Assembly: GCA_018398575.1 (NCBI GenBank)
Contig: JAGTXZ010000014.1
Coordinates: 1,426,001 to 1,490,000, forward strand
Origin: Ampelomyces quisqualis
Taxonomy: Eukaryota; Ascomycota; Dothideomycetes; Pleosporales; Phaeosphaeriaceae
Length of the DNA: 64,000 nucleotides
Direction: 5' to 3'
Positions 1-12,144 of this stretch are shown here, one piece after another (position 1 is the first letter of the stretch; every line of letters begins with the position of its first letter). The notes beneath the pieces were generated by a model. The model did not search any database and was not told the DNA's origin. It saw only the letters and a program-made list of their open reading frames with translations. Made by a program: the position numbers and the translations under genes.

Positions 1-409
1 AAATCTGCAATTTAGTTACTTTTTATTTAATAAAGAATATAATATATTATCTAATTAAAGTGCTAGAGCTTTAGCAAAAACAAGCCTTAGTAAAGAATAC
101 TAAAAAGTTACAAACTTTACTACTATGTATCTTAGCAACTAGAGTAGCTATAAAAATTCTAAATAGTGTGTTTTAAAGCTAGAATTAAGGTTTATATTTT
201 AGGTTTTTAGAATAATTACGTAATTGCGCAGGTAAGGCAGGTAGGTCTAGTAGATTAGGTAGATTAATTTAGGCGTTTTAGTCTAATTAGGTAGCTAGAA
301 TAAATAGAGGTAGCTAGGCACAGTAGACTACAGTTAAAAACTATCTAGTTAACTATTCTAATAGTGTTGTTAATGTTACTAACTTTAAAAAGCTTAAGTT
401 TATCTAACA
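1..409 (+). mobile_element. FB hairpin element, right-hand part (truncated by window edge)
   Basis: This stretch matches 39,712-40,122 closely and the reverse complement of 35,200-35,640. It carries the same landmarks in order: an AT-rich centre, a block matching TTTAAAG..GAATTAAG, TTACGTAATT, and a terminal TCTAACA followed by TA. The other two copies end in CCTAACG or TCTAACG, so the end here is the RIP-changed form. The left half lies outside the window. No coding capacity is visible, so it is read as a non-autonomous element. Confidence 0.6.
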
Positions 410-1200
410 TAGCTCTAGTTTTGTATTACTAAGTGTAAAAGCTAAGTAATACTATAAATAAAACTATTATAAGTAAAAAATTTTATTACTTATTCTATGC
501 TATATAAAGATAGATTAGATTAAATATACTAAGCTAAGAAATAGCTTAATTAGTTAGTCTAGTTCTAAATAGATTCTTACTTTCTTAGTAATATACTTAG
601 GTATTACAGGTAATAATTTTATAATCTACTAATTTTTATACTCTTTTACACACTTCTTAGATTAGGTAAACTTATTAGCTTACCTAATCTGTTTAGTAGA
701 GTAAAAGTAGTAATTAAGGTAAATAGTAATACTACTTTATATTATAAGTATTACGTTACCTAATTTATTAGCTTAAATATAAGTTACTAGTGTATAAATT
801 CCTAATTATTTACTATATATATAGCTAAATTTAATATTCGATAATCAACTTATAATTATAGCCTACGTTACCTCAACTAGGCCTTATATAGAGGTTTTGT
901 AAGTAGGTAGTATTATATTATAAGAGTAAACAGACTATTAGTATAGGTTTACCTATATACTAAGCTTTAATTTAGAGTATTTACTATTACTTAGCCTATT
1001 AGCTAGGTAAGAAGTAGTCTATTTATATATATTATTATAGAGTAAGATTACGTAACTAGGTAAGAGAGTAGTAGGTAAGCTTATTACCTAGTAGTTGCGT
1101 TACTTAGGTATAAGAAGCCTACCTACTCTTATATTCTTATACTCTAGAGTATTAATTAACTTATTAATTAACTTATTAACTAGCTACCTATCTATTTATT
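410..1200. other. Unassigned RIP-saturated AT-rich DNA
   Basis: Almost no CpA or TpG remains. I see no recognisable protein domain or repeat relationship with the rest of the window. Short A/T-rich runs and TTAATTAACTTATTAATTAAC near 1,150 are the only local structure. Confidence 0.5.
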
Positions 1201-1289
1201 CTTCTTATTATCTGCTTTATTAACTACTTGCTTAATCTTCTCTATTATAGTAAGTTTTTTCTGCTCTTAATCTAGTTTGTTCCTAACTC

Positions 1290-2260
1290 TAGTAGCCTTC
1301 TAAGAAGAACTCTACTATTATAATTAATAAGATAGCTTATGCATACGCCTATAAAAAGAACGCTACTACTTCTGTGCCTACTATTAAGAGTAAGAATAAC
1401 TAGGTCCTAGTAAATAATTTAAATCTTCTACACTAATTCTAGTGTAAGACTAAGCAACGCGATTTCTTACCAAAAAGTAGAGTAGTTTCTAGCAAGAAGA
1501 CTTTTAGAGTTAGAAAGAAAGAGCTTTACTTTAGTTTATACTTACGCTACGCCTCTTAGTTTACTAATATGTAGAGTAACAGCTACTTCTATAGTAGAGC
1601 TAGATTAATAATAAGTAAGCGTTATATAGCTTACTTAAACTATTCTTATATTAAGGTATAGGTTATTCTAATTACTATTAGTAATATACTTACTAGTATA
1701 AGTAGCCTAGGTAATCTACGTAAGCAGGCTATATAGATTATTATTAGTATATTTAAAAGAACTATTGCAGTAAGTTTTAAAGCTTATTTAATCTTAGAAA
1801 TAGCTAATTTGTTTATAGAAGCTAGAGAAGGCTTACGCGTAGCTTAACTAGTAGCTTAAGGCTGCAAAGGCCTTATAGCAGGCTTAAAGTACTCTAGCTC
1901 TTACTAGTTTTAAAGTAAGCTTAAGCTATATAAATCTAACTTTTAGCTTACTAGAAAAGAAGCCTATGCGTTCTACTTAGAGCTTTAGAAGATACAAGTT
2001 TAGTAGACTGTTAAGCAGCTTTATAGCTTAGGCTCTGTTTACGCTAAGTAGGTAGTAGCTATTGTTTAGTTAGCGTTATAGCTCTTTTCTACCTAACGCT
2101 CTACTACTTAAGGAGCAGCTTTAGGCTACTTAGACTCTAATACTTAAGCGTTAAGAGCTAGTATAGAATAAGTTGTTATCTTTATTGCCTAAGGCTATAG
2201 AAACAGTTAGAGATTTACATTCTCTAAGCTATAGATTAAGAGTTTTAGGTCTCTTAATTA
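1290..2260 (+). pseudogene. Unidentified plus-strand coding relic
   Basis: One plus-strand frame stays open over roughly 300 codons if TAG/TAA are read as former Gln/Trp. It is rich in Lys, Arg, Ser and Leu, with short recognisable-looking segments such as EAREGLRVA near 1,825. I do not recognise a family. It lies beyond the 3' (RNase H) side of the minus-strand Copia-2 relic and points towards it. It could be an independent gene captured in the repeat block or part of a neighbouring transposon. The open frame alone is weak evidence, because RIP removes C and leaves several frames with few stops. Confidence 0.3.
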
Positions 2261-2479
2261 CTAAGCGTTTTACTTAAGCTAATAAGATAATTTTAAGGTC
2301 TTTAACTTTATAAAGGTAAGTTTCTAAATACTTTTACTTATAATTTAGTGTTAGTAGTCTTGGTTTTTACGTGTTTGCTCTACTTAGATCCTATAGTAAT
2401 CTTAAGCTTTAAGAGTAAGTAAATAAATTAGTAGATATAAAAGTTAAATTAATCGTTATATTTTCTAAATTATTACTTT

Positions 2480-5400
2480 CTAAGTAACTAACTTATATTC
2501 TTAAGGTTAAGAAGCTACTTAAACTTAAGAAATTGTTAATAGGTAAGGTTCTTAGTAAGACTATTAGCTAGCATTAATCTAGATTCTAGATAGAATACTT
2601 AGAATAGTTCTTTTAAGTGCTCTTACCTAAGCTACATATTCTATATATTAATATACCTAAGCTTTATAGATATCTACTTATTTTTTCCTATAACTAGTAA
2701 AATAGTCTGCTAATTATTACACTAGATATTCTATAGATCTTCTAGATTAAGCGTAAGCTTCTTAAAGAACTAGCTAAGCGCTATAGATTCTTTTGCAGCG
2801 TATTCTAGAGTAAGTAGCTTAGCTTCTGTTATTAAGGTAGTAACTAATCTTTGCCTTATAGCTTTCTAAGAGATTACTTCTCTAAATAGAATAGCTATAT
2901 AACTATATAAGGAACGCCTGGTTACTTTATTATTAGTAAAGAAGGCGTCTCTATAAATAGTTAGTTCTAGACTATTAAAATCTCTATATTTAATTAAATT
3001 AAACCTTATTTAATACAGGTATATAATTACCTATTCTACAGCTTTAATATACTTATCTAAAGAATTAGTTAAGAAATAGAAAAGCTTTAAGACTATATAG
3101 GCTATATCTAGGCAGATTTTAATTGCAGTATAAAAGACTAATCTAACTCTTTCTTAATAGGCCTTAATTTCTTACTTACTAGCTTCTCTAGTGTTCTTAT
3201 AGAGCTTCTTAGATAGTAATAGTGTTAGAGAGAATAATCTATTATGTAGTCTAAATTTCTTAGTAATCTTGTTAATATAGGCGTTATAGACTAGAGTAAT
3301 TAATTAGTCTAATCTGTTTTAGATAACTCTAATCCTAAGGAACTATTTAACTAGTCCTTAATCCTAGATTTTATATTTGCTAATAATCTTAGACTATAGA
3401 TTCTTAGCTTTAAGCTTGTAATTCTTGTAGTAAATAAGTAGGATATTATTAATATAGAATAGAACAAAGATTGTCTAATCCTAAGTAAAGAAAAGGTAGA
3501 GTTCTTCTTTAGATGCAAGTAGTTCTATCTTGCGCAGTAATCTTAAGAATTCCTTATACTAAAGTAATAGAGATTCTTTAAGCCTGTAGAGCGCTTAGTT
3601 AAGCCTTATACAAAGCCTAGTTTTCTTAAATCTATCTAGTAGATTACAGAATACTAGATTGTTAGCTATAATCAAGGCGTTAAGAAACGCTCTAACTACA
3701 TTATATTACATAATTTCTAGATTAAACTAGGCTGCAATAGCTATAGCAATCCTAAAAGACTTAGCTATAAGTATAGTAGCGTACGTAGTAAGTAGAAAGT
3801 CTTTCTCTTAGAGATCTCTTTTTACTACAAGCCTAGCCTTACACTTTAGAAAGTAACTGTCTTAATTAAACTTGTATACCTAGACCTATTTTAATAGAAT
3901 TAGTTAATCCTTAGATTTATACTTTAGAATCTCTTTCTAGGTACCTTTCTTATATAGCTAATTAATTTCTTTAAGAAAGGTATTTAATAATAAGCTTTTT
4001 ATTAGATATTAAAGTATTTGCTTCTATGTATTAGGTAGCTTAGGTATATTATTTCTATAAGCACGCTTCTTAAGTATTTAGTAATTCTAATTACTTAGCA
4101 TTACTATTATAATTATAGCGTTTAGTATTTTGTAACTAAAGCGCTTAGTCTAGGCTTCTATAAGGCCTTAAAGGAAAGTGTTCTTAAAGTTGTACTTCTA
4201 GTAATCTATAAATAGATCTATAATTAATATATTAATACTTTTACTCTCTTTCTAATTATTATAATTCTTCTTATAGTAAAGTAGTATGTATTAACTTAGT
4301 AGTTTATTAATTTTAGAAGCTACTTCTTACAGTTAACAACTTAATTATATAGAGAAATTTACTTATTCTACTTTATCTAGGGCTCTAGAATTACTACTCT
4401 TAGGTTAAGTAGTAGAGGAAGAAAAGCCTAACTACCTATTCTGTTAGAAACCTATCTAATCTCTAGATACTAATAGGCTAGCTCTTTTAGGACCTAGTAA
4501 TAGTCCTTAGCTATTAGATCCTACGCGCTTAATAAGCTTAATACTAGATACCTAATCTACTTCTAGAGTTACTTCTAGTGTAACGAGCCTAGTATATTTA
4601 CTTTAGTATAAGAGAATTTCTAAATACTTACTAGCCTTACTAGCACTCTTCTTAGCTTCTACTTTCTTTTCTTTATAATTATAAGATTAGCTAGTCTCTA
4701 TAATTCTTAGAATTAGATACTTACCTCTAAGCTGTTGCTTAGTAACCTTAGTAATTTCCTAGATTAGTTAATCCTATAGAATAGGCAGGTTAATATTCTA
4801 CCTAGAATTATTAAGTTTACTAATGTGTAGAATATCTATAATTTTAAGCACTTACTTTTTAGGTATCTTATCTTCTTAGTTACTAGGATAAAATATAGAT
4901 TTATTAAAGGTAACGTCTCTTAATATAATTACTTAATTAATAAATAGAATCTAAATATAATAGATATTAGAGGCTAGATAGCCTACTAGATATCTAATGT
5001 AGCCGTAAGAGTTAACTTTAAACTTACGCCTATTTCTACCTACTACATAGTCGCGATTAAGAAGATACGCTCTATAGCTATAGGCATAAATACTACTCTA
5101 ATTTAGGCGTAAGTTAGTAGTCCTATGCCTAGTAATTGCTAGCTTATACTATTAAAAATATTGCCTAAATTAGGCGTGTAGGACCTTATTTAGAGACTAA
5201 AAACTGTAGATTTTTAATAGGTATATTCTATGTAGATAGGCTGCTATATTTATAATTTGTAGCTAGAGCTTAATTAGAAGATTCGTACCTATACGCATCT
5301 TAATAGATTTTATAATTAGCTTCTTACTTACCTACTAAGCTAATCTATTTAGCTAATGCGTGTATAGTAGCAGGCGTAGTATGTTAATCTTCTCTTAATT

Positions 5401-6440
5401 TGCCTACTTCTTATACTATAAACGCCTTCTCTAAGGCAGAGTTATAGTGTTATTATTCTAATAGATTTCTACAATCTTTAGATTAAATTTATTCCTAACC
5501 TAGACTATAAATCTTCTAATTACTTTTATAATCTTAATTAGCATTTTGTTATAAAGGTTGTAGTTAAAAAGCTTACCTAAGTAGTCTTTCTTAATAATTA
5601 AGAACTATTCTTTATAAAGCCTTCTAGTTAGCATATTAAATAGATCCTAAGAAACTTAATAGAATAGTTATAGTAATCTTTCTTTTAGCTGTTGTAAGAC
5701 TACTTAAGCTGCATAGGTAACTAAGTAGTTCTAACAGTTAATTCTTTTAATTCTATTTATCTTAACGTTTTAAGCTAACTAAGTAAGAGCCTAGAGTACT
5801 TGCTAGCTTAGGTAGCCTAACTATTTATGCTATAGATCCTTATTATTATCTCTTAAGTAATTAATAGTAGATTAATATAACGTTTATAGAATTAGTAGTT
5901 ACAGAATATTATGTATAACCTAGTTGTATTTAATATATAAGAGGTTATAAGCGTTATAAAGCTTATATATAATAATATTCTACTTATAACTCTAAACTAA
6001 AGAGTGCTATCTAATCTGCTATGCTATATACCTGCCTACTTAAGTATTACTACAAATACAATATTTATATAAAAGCTATTAATAACTTTAACCTTCTTAA
6101 GCTTTAAGTCTCTTGTATAAGAACCTTCTGGACTATATAAGACGTTCTTAATTACTTAATTACTATACCTTGTTATAGAACGTAACTATATTCTAGCCTT
6201 AACTCTTTCTTTAGAGTAGGTAAAACTAAATGTTTCTAGAATAAGAAGTAACTAATTATTAATAAGGTGTACTGCACTAGCTCTATTATAAATAGTACTT
6301 CTTAAAAGTAGATAGGTTATAAACGTAGTAGTTTATACTCTAAAGTCTAGATTAGTAATACTAGGTTTCTAATTAAAAGTAGTTAGGTCAATTAGTACTA
6401 CTACAATATCTCCTAGATATGTTACTACCTTAGTCTTAGA
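2480..6440 (-). pseudogene. Copia-type retrotransposon pol relic (Copia-2)
   Basis: The minus strand carries the Ty1/copia order integrase-RT-RNase H, from high to low coordinates. Integrase, about 4,850-5,700: residues equivalent to YTPEQNGxAER, a LWPE-like helix and NRTP, then the C-terminal module with VGY, SNIYxIW and VIxxRDVTF. RT, about 3,050-4,000: KARLVV, xYNVVRAFLNA, LYRLKESLLLWYKE and the catalytic box at 3,445-3,456. RNase H, about 2,580-2,960: EAKLLTLEYAAKESIAL and a CNN/CDNQ-like box. Gag would occupy about 5,710-6,440, but I cannot identify a zinc knuckle. Stops occur throughout, and the RT box reads YINN instead of YVDD. LTRs were not located. The right end is cut by the Copia-1-family LTR at 6,450. 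Confidence 0.85.
3445..3456 (-). other. Copia-2 RT active-site box, mutated to YINN
   Basis: Codons TAT ATT AAT AAT replace the Tyr-x-Asp-Asp box. Both catalytic Asp codons have become Asn by G-to-A change, so the enzyme would be inactive even without the stops. Confidence 0.75.
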
Positions 6441-6449
6441 ACTTAACTA

Positions 6450-7001
6450 TGTTAAAATTAAGTAATCTTATATTTTTACAGAATAGGTAAGTTAACTTTA
6501 GATTTAAAACTTAACGAAATAATAAATTATTTCTAGTTACTTTACTAGTTATAATAAAGCATAACAATATAATATAAAACTATAAATAAAGTTTATATTA
6601 GTCTAGAAATATAACTACATTTACGCTAGCACTAATCTAGCAATAAGAAATGAACTAAATTTGCAATTTTTTTGAAAAGCTTATAAAAGATTAGCTTATT
6701 CTTGATATTACGTAATTAATATAGGCGCTAGACTAGCCTACTTAGTAATTTCGAAAAATAGATGCTAAAGGCTCTTGATTCTAATTCTAAAATCCTAAAT
6801 AAGCCTAGTAACAGCTAAGATCTAAATTACTTATAAGAGGACTAAAATTATATAGCTCTTAACTAGGCAGTACAAGTAAAACCAACCTAAAACAATCTAA
6901 AACTAGCTGAAGCTTAACGCTAGGGTCTAAAACCTAGTAACTATCTAATAAAACTAGAAAAACTAGATATTAGTTACTAGTTACTAGTAAAACCAGAAGC
7001 T
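6450..7001 (+). mobile_element. Older Copia-1-family LTR, 5' part
   Basis: Begins TGTTAAAATTAAGTAATC and aligns with the two LTRs of Copia-1 over their first 550 bases, but with more C-to-T and G-to-A changes. It is interrupted at 7,001 by the full-length Copia-1 and resumes at 12,928. The TSD AAGCT (6,997-7,001 and 12,923-12,927) is part of this LTR. No internal region of its own is attached, so it is a solo or truncated LTR. Confidence 0.88.
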
Positions 7002-7780
7002 TGTTAAAATGAAGTAATCTTATATTTTTACAGAATAAGTAAAGTTAACGTTATGTTCAAACTTAACAAAATAAGAAATTATTTCTAGTAACTTTACTAG
7101 TTGCAATAAAGCATAACAATATAATATAAAACTATAAACAAAGTTTATATAAGTCTATAAATAGAACTACATATACGCTAGCACTAATCTAGCAATTATA
7201 AATAAACTAAACATACAATTTTTAAGAAAAGCTTACAAAATATTAGCTTATTCTTGAAATTACGTAATCAATATAGACGCTAGACTAGCCTGCTTAGTCA
7301 TTTCTAAAAAAAAGATGTTAAAGGCTCTCGATTCTGATCCTAACGTCCTAAATAGGCCTAGTAACAGCTAAGATATAAATTACTTATAAGAGGACTAAAA
7401 TTATGTAGCTCTCAATTAGGCGGTACAGGCAAAACCAATCTGAAACTATCTGAAACTAGCTGAAACTTAACGCTAGGGTCTAAAACCTAGTAACTATCTA
7501 ATAAAACTAGTGAAACTAGATATTAGTTACAAGTTACTAGTAAAACCAAAAGCTAGACTCTTAAACCAGATAGCTAGAAGCTGAAACCAGAATACTAGTT
7601 CCTGGAAACTGGATAGCTAGTTTCCAGAAATCAGAAACTGGATAACAAGTAGCCGGAATTGCGAAGGAGTCTAGAATTAGTAATCTAGATCCAATGCTTA
7701 GAGTATATATTGAGGAGTTCTGTTAGCACTAAATAAATAACAATTTACACTATTTCTACTATTACCTATCATTTTTAACA
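7002..7780 (+). repeat. Copia-1 5' LTR
   Basis: Direct repeat of 12,145-12,922, starting TGTTAAAATGAAG and ending CATTTTTAACA. The ends form the short inverted repeat TGTTAAAA/TTTTAACA typical of LTRs. Confidence 0.95.
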
Positions 7781-7800
7781 GGTTATGAGCCTAGTGCTCT
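7781..7800 (+). promoter_or_regulatory. Copia-1 primer-binding site (half-tRNA type)
   Basis: GGTTATGAGCC lies immediately after the 5' LTR. It is complementary to GGCTCATAACC, the anticodon stem-loop of eukaryotic initiator tRNA-Met. Drosophila copia and yeast Ty5 prime from this internal position of a cleaved tRNA rather than from its 3' end. The following bases (TAGTGCTC) only partly fit the rest of the 5' half-tRNA. Confidence 0.7.
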
Positions 7801-8124
7801 AACTTAAATCAATCCAATCAATTCAATCAATTCAATGAATCTTCTTTTTGATACTTAATTAATCTAAATCCAAACGAAACAAAACAAAACAAAACGAAAC
7901 GAAACAAAACAAAACGAAATGAAACAAAACGAAACAAAACCAAACAAAACAAAACGAAACAAAACAAATCAAAACGAAACAAAACAAAACAAAACAAAAC
8001 AACAAATCAATCAAATCAATCAAATTAACAAACTCGATCTAGATTAATTAAATCAAGCAAATCAACAAATCTAATCTAAATTAATCTAACCAATCAAATT
8101 AATCAAATCAACCAAATCAACAAA
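7801..8124 (+). repeat. Copia-1 untranslated leader with AAACR pentanucleotide array
   Basis: About 7,872-8,000 is a run of imperfect five-base units (AAACA/AAACG), bordered by ATCAA/CAAAT-type repeats. The region is C-poor on one strand but full of CpA, unlike the surrounding RIP-saturated DNA. It lies between the primer-binding site and the gag ATG at 8,125. Confidence 0.8.
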
Positions 8125-9300
8125 ATGTCTGGATACAAGTTTCAAATTGAAAAGCTTTCTAGCCAATCCAACTACGAGACTTAAAGTCTTAAAATCTTAG
8201 CAGTTTTAACTCAAGATAACTGTTTTAAGGCTATTAGCTACAACAACAATAAGCCAATTATAATAGATGCTTAAGCTAAATCAAAAGCTAAAAGCACTAT
8301 TATTCTGTTAGTAGACAATAGCCCTTTAACTCAAATTAAAGGCTGTTCTACTGCTCGCGAAATGTAGAAAACTCTATACAATTTGTATAGTCTACAAGGC
8401 TTTTTAGCTAAATTTCTCCTTTTAAAGGAGTTTTTTGATCTAGAACTATCAAGTTTTAACACGATGGAGGAATTCCTTAATCGTATTAAATACCTAACAG
8501 ATTCGCTCAAAAACAAGAATATTAAGCTACCAAAACAAGTTATTTTAGCTTAGGTACTTAATAACTTAACGCTAAGCTACAAAGGATTTGTTACTTTTGT
8601 AACACAATTATTTTGTACAGACTCTATAAATATTAAATTAGAAACTCTGTTTGCTAATTTAATAGATAAATCCAGGTAACAAGTTGGAAATAGTAACAAG
8701 ACGTTACTAACAAAATCCAACAAAAAGGGGTTTAAAAACCCTAGCAAAATTACAAAGAAATATTGTAATAAATGTAAAACAAATACTTACTTAACAAGTA
8801 ATTGCTAGTATCTAAATCCAGATAAGAAACCAGATTGGTTTAGAACCAAAAATAATCTAGAAAATCGCAGGAGCTCTCCTGAGCCTCCTAAGCAGATTTC
8901 AAGCGATTAGAAGGATAAGGCTCTTCTAACAGCTATATCAAACCAAGTTAATAATATAGATATTAACAAAAAGGTACTATATAACAATCCTAGCCAATTA
9001 AAATTAAAAGCTAATTTTATACTAGATTCAGGAAGTACACAGCATATAATCTGTAATCGAAATCTGTTTTAAGACAATAGTTTAGTACATAGAATTACTA
9101 AATTTAGCTAGGGTAATAATTCTATAATTAATGCAATTGGAATTAGAAGCGTTTGCTTTCTATATAATAATACAAGATTTATTCTTAATACTTACTTATT
9201 TGTGCCTACTTTTAAAGTAAATCTTATCTCAGTTAGAAAACTAATAGAAAAGAAATTTAAAATTAAGTTTAATAAAGATAAAGCTATAATTAAAAAAATA
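8125..9300 (+). pseudogene. gag-pol: Copia-1 gag and protease region, stop-interrupted
   Basis: ATG at 8,125 opens a frame (MSGYKFQIEKLSSQ) that reads to about 9,300, broken by TAA/TAG at Gln/Trp positions. Gag has the usual capsid-like helical region. At about 8,760-8,810 is a zinc-knuckle CNKC-KTNT-Y-LTSN-C; the expected His is Tyr (CAY to TAY). The aspartic protease motif ILDSGSTQHI lies at about 9,020. The segment ending VNLISVRKLIEKK, about 9,220-9,260, is the standard stretch between protease and integrase. Relative to an active element, only RIP stops and the His-to-Tyr change are obvious here. Confidence 0.88.
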
Positions 9301-12110
9301 GTAATATAAGAATAGAAGCAAACTATACAGAACAAATGTATGTACTAGATCTAAGTAATAAAATAATAACTCAAAATATTAATACAGAAACTATAAAAAA
9401 TAGCTATATTACTTATAACACAAACATTAATCTAGAGAAAATAAAACTGTTCTATAACAGATTTAGGCATAAGAATCTTAATACAATAGGGCAACTATTA
9501 AATATAAAAATCCCTAGTAATTTTAAACTAGACTGTATAGCCTGTATTAAAGCAAAGCTTTTAAATAATTAAAGTAAAGATATAACAGAAAAATTAAAAA
9601 ACTACTTAGAAAAAGTAGTAATAGATATCTGTAGACCTATTACTCCTCTCTCTAGATATAACTTTAAATATATAATATTCTTCCTAGATTCAGCTACTAG
9701 AGAACTAAGCTTTAAACTATTAAAAAATAAATCAGAAGCTTACTCTGCTTTTCAAGAATATAAAGCTAAAGTAGAAAACCAATTAAAAGAAAAAATAAAA
9801 ACTATAGGAACAGATAACGGAGCTAAATTTCTTAGTAATCAATTCTAAGAGTTAATTAAAAAATCTGGTATTATACACCAATTATCTAGTCCTTATACTC
9901 CAGAACAAAACGGTCTAATAGAAAGGATTAATAGAACTATAATAGAAACTGCAAGAGCTCTATTATTTAGCTCTAATATACCTCTAATATACTAGCAAGA
10001 AGCAATACAAGCTGCAGTATATATATATAATATAACTCCGCATTCTTATTTAGGAAAAAGTCTGTTTAAGAAATTATATAATAAAAGACTAAATATAAGT
10101 AACCTAAAAATTTAGGGATCTAGAGCTTTCTATAAAGATAAAAGAGTAACATTAACAAAACTAGAACCTTAAGCTATAGAAGAAATACTAGTAGGCTATA
10201 ATTAATACAATTATTATATATTAAATCTACAAACAAAAAGAGTTATACAAACAAGAGATTGCAAGATACTAGAAGAAGAATTTTACTCTAATCTAGAAAA
10301 CAAAGTAAATAATAACAGTACAATTACTGTAGAATTACCTACTACGCAAAATTCTTAGAATAATAACTTTAATATAGAAGAAGATAGACCTAGCTCTATT
10401 AGAGAAAATAGTCTAGACGAATTAGCTTAAGAAATAAATACAAATAAAAGAATAATATATCAATCTATAGAAAGTCGCAGTACTAGAGAAAGAACTCTAG
10501 ATAGTAATCTTTCTGAAGATAAACTAGCGTTTAATATCTATACAATAGAAAATAACGAGCCAAATACGTATCAAGAAGCTATAACAGCAAAAGATAATAA
10601 AGAATAGTTAAAAGCTATAAATATAGAAATTAAACAACTAGAAGATCAAAACACTTGGATTCTAGTAGAATTACCTAAAAATAGAGTAGCACTTAAAGGA
10701 CGCTGGGTCTATAAGGTTAAAACAGATAAACATAATAAAATAATAAAATATACAGCAAGATAGGTTACTAAAGGCTACAGCTAAATCTATAGACTAGATT
10801 ATCTAGATACGTTTGCAAATACAACTAGAATTAAAATTATTAGATTTCTTCTCTTTCTAGCAGCATTTCTAGATCTAGAAATAATTTAACTAGATATTAA
10901 AAACGCTTTTCTACATGTACCTACAGAAGAAGAAATTTATATGCAACAACCTATAGGTTTTAATACAGATAAAGCAAAAGTTTGCAAACTAATAAAATTA
11001 CTCTATAGGCTAAAACAGGCACCACAAGCCTAGTATAATTACCTAAAAGAAATACTTAATAAATTAGACTTTATCCCTATATTTAACGAACAAGGAGTAT
11101 TTAAAAATAATAAAAATATAATACTTATAGTCTATGTAGACAATATACTAGTACTAGGACCAAACCTAGAAGAAATAAACAAATTTAAATAAAATATCTC
11201 TAAAAAACTAGAAGTAAGCGATCTAGGAGACGCTAGCTACTTTCTAGGAATAGAAATAATAAGAGATAGATCAACTAGATCTCTTTGGCTAAAACAAGCT
11301 AAATACACAAACGATCTGCTTACTAAATATAATAAAAATAATCTAAATCCTGTTTGTACACTAGCTAATCCTAGTGTAAAACTAGATAAAAATATAGAAC
11401 AGGCAGGTAGTAGCAAAATAAAGCTATTTCAACAATATATAGGAAGCTTAATATACCTAGCAACACATACTAGACCTAACCTAGCTTACGCAGTATATAC
11501 ATACGCAAGATTTATGTCAAATCCTAATAAACAGCACTTTACAGCTGTAAATAGAATATTTAAATATCTAAATAATAAAGATAATAGTTCTAAAGGACTC
11601 TACTTTAAATCTTTGCAATCTACACCTATATTACTAGAGTATACAGATGCAGATTAGGGGGGTGACCTTATAACAAGAAAAAGTACAACTGGCTATTTAT
11701 TTACTTTTAATAATACACCTATAAGCTAGTTAAGTAAATTACAAAAAACTACTGCGTTAAGTAGCTGCGAAGCAGAATATATAGCCCTAAAAGAAGCTAT
11801 AAAAGAACAACTCTATTTAATAGAAATATATAAACAACTAAATATAGATATACTTCTTAAAAAAGAAGAAACTAAAAAATTCTATCTATTTAGCGATAGC
11901 CAACCAGCTATAGCATTAGCGAAAAATCTAGAGCACTACGCAAAAACAAAACATATAGATATACAATATTATTTTGTTAGAGAAAAAATATTAGAAGGAA
12001 AAATAGATCTAAGCTATATTTCTACTAAAGAGCAACTAGCAGATATTCTAACTAAAGCTCTTAACAACTCTAGCTTTAATACAATATTTAACAACTTAAA
12101 GATAACTTAA
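9297..12110 (+). pseudogene. pol: Copia-1 pol: integrase, reverse transcriptase, RNase H
   Basis: The frame shifts by one near a run of seven A at 9,292-9,298, then holds to a TAA at 12,108. Integrase: the HHCC region keeps RHKNL and CIAC at about 9,465-9,550, with one His changed to Tyr (LFYNRF). The core has IGTDNGAKF (about 9,805) and YTPEQNGLIERINRT (about 9,895). RT, about 10,660-11,330: WVYKVKTDK, LDIKNAFLHV, EIYMQQPIGF, LYRLKQAPQA and the YVDN box at 11,133. RNase H, about 11,640-12,060: EYTDAD, ALSSCEAEYIALKEA, LFSDSQPAIALA and TKHIDIQYYFVRE. Stops replace Gln/Trp throughout. Length is normal for Copia pol. Confidence 0.92.
11133..11144 (+). other. Copia-1 RT active-site box YVDN
   Basis: TAT GTA GAC AAT in the pol frame. 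The second catalytic Asp of YVDD is Asn, a single G-to-A change in an ACGA context. Confidence 0.85.
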
Positions 12111-12135
12111 ATACCTCTTATAAAAATATAAGCTT

Positions 12136-12144
12136 AAGGGAGTG
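12136..12144 (+). promoter_or_regulatory. Copia-1 polypurine tract
   Basis: AAGGGAGTG abuts the TGTTAAAA start of the 3' LTR, the position of the plus-strand primer. Confidence 0.75.

Noticed and set aside
8331..8516. 61-codon minus-strand open frame
   Set aside because: Antisense to the well-supported Copia-1 gag frame.
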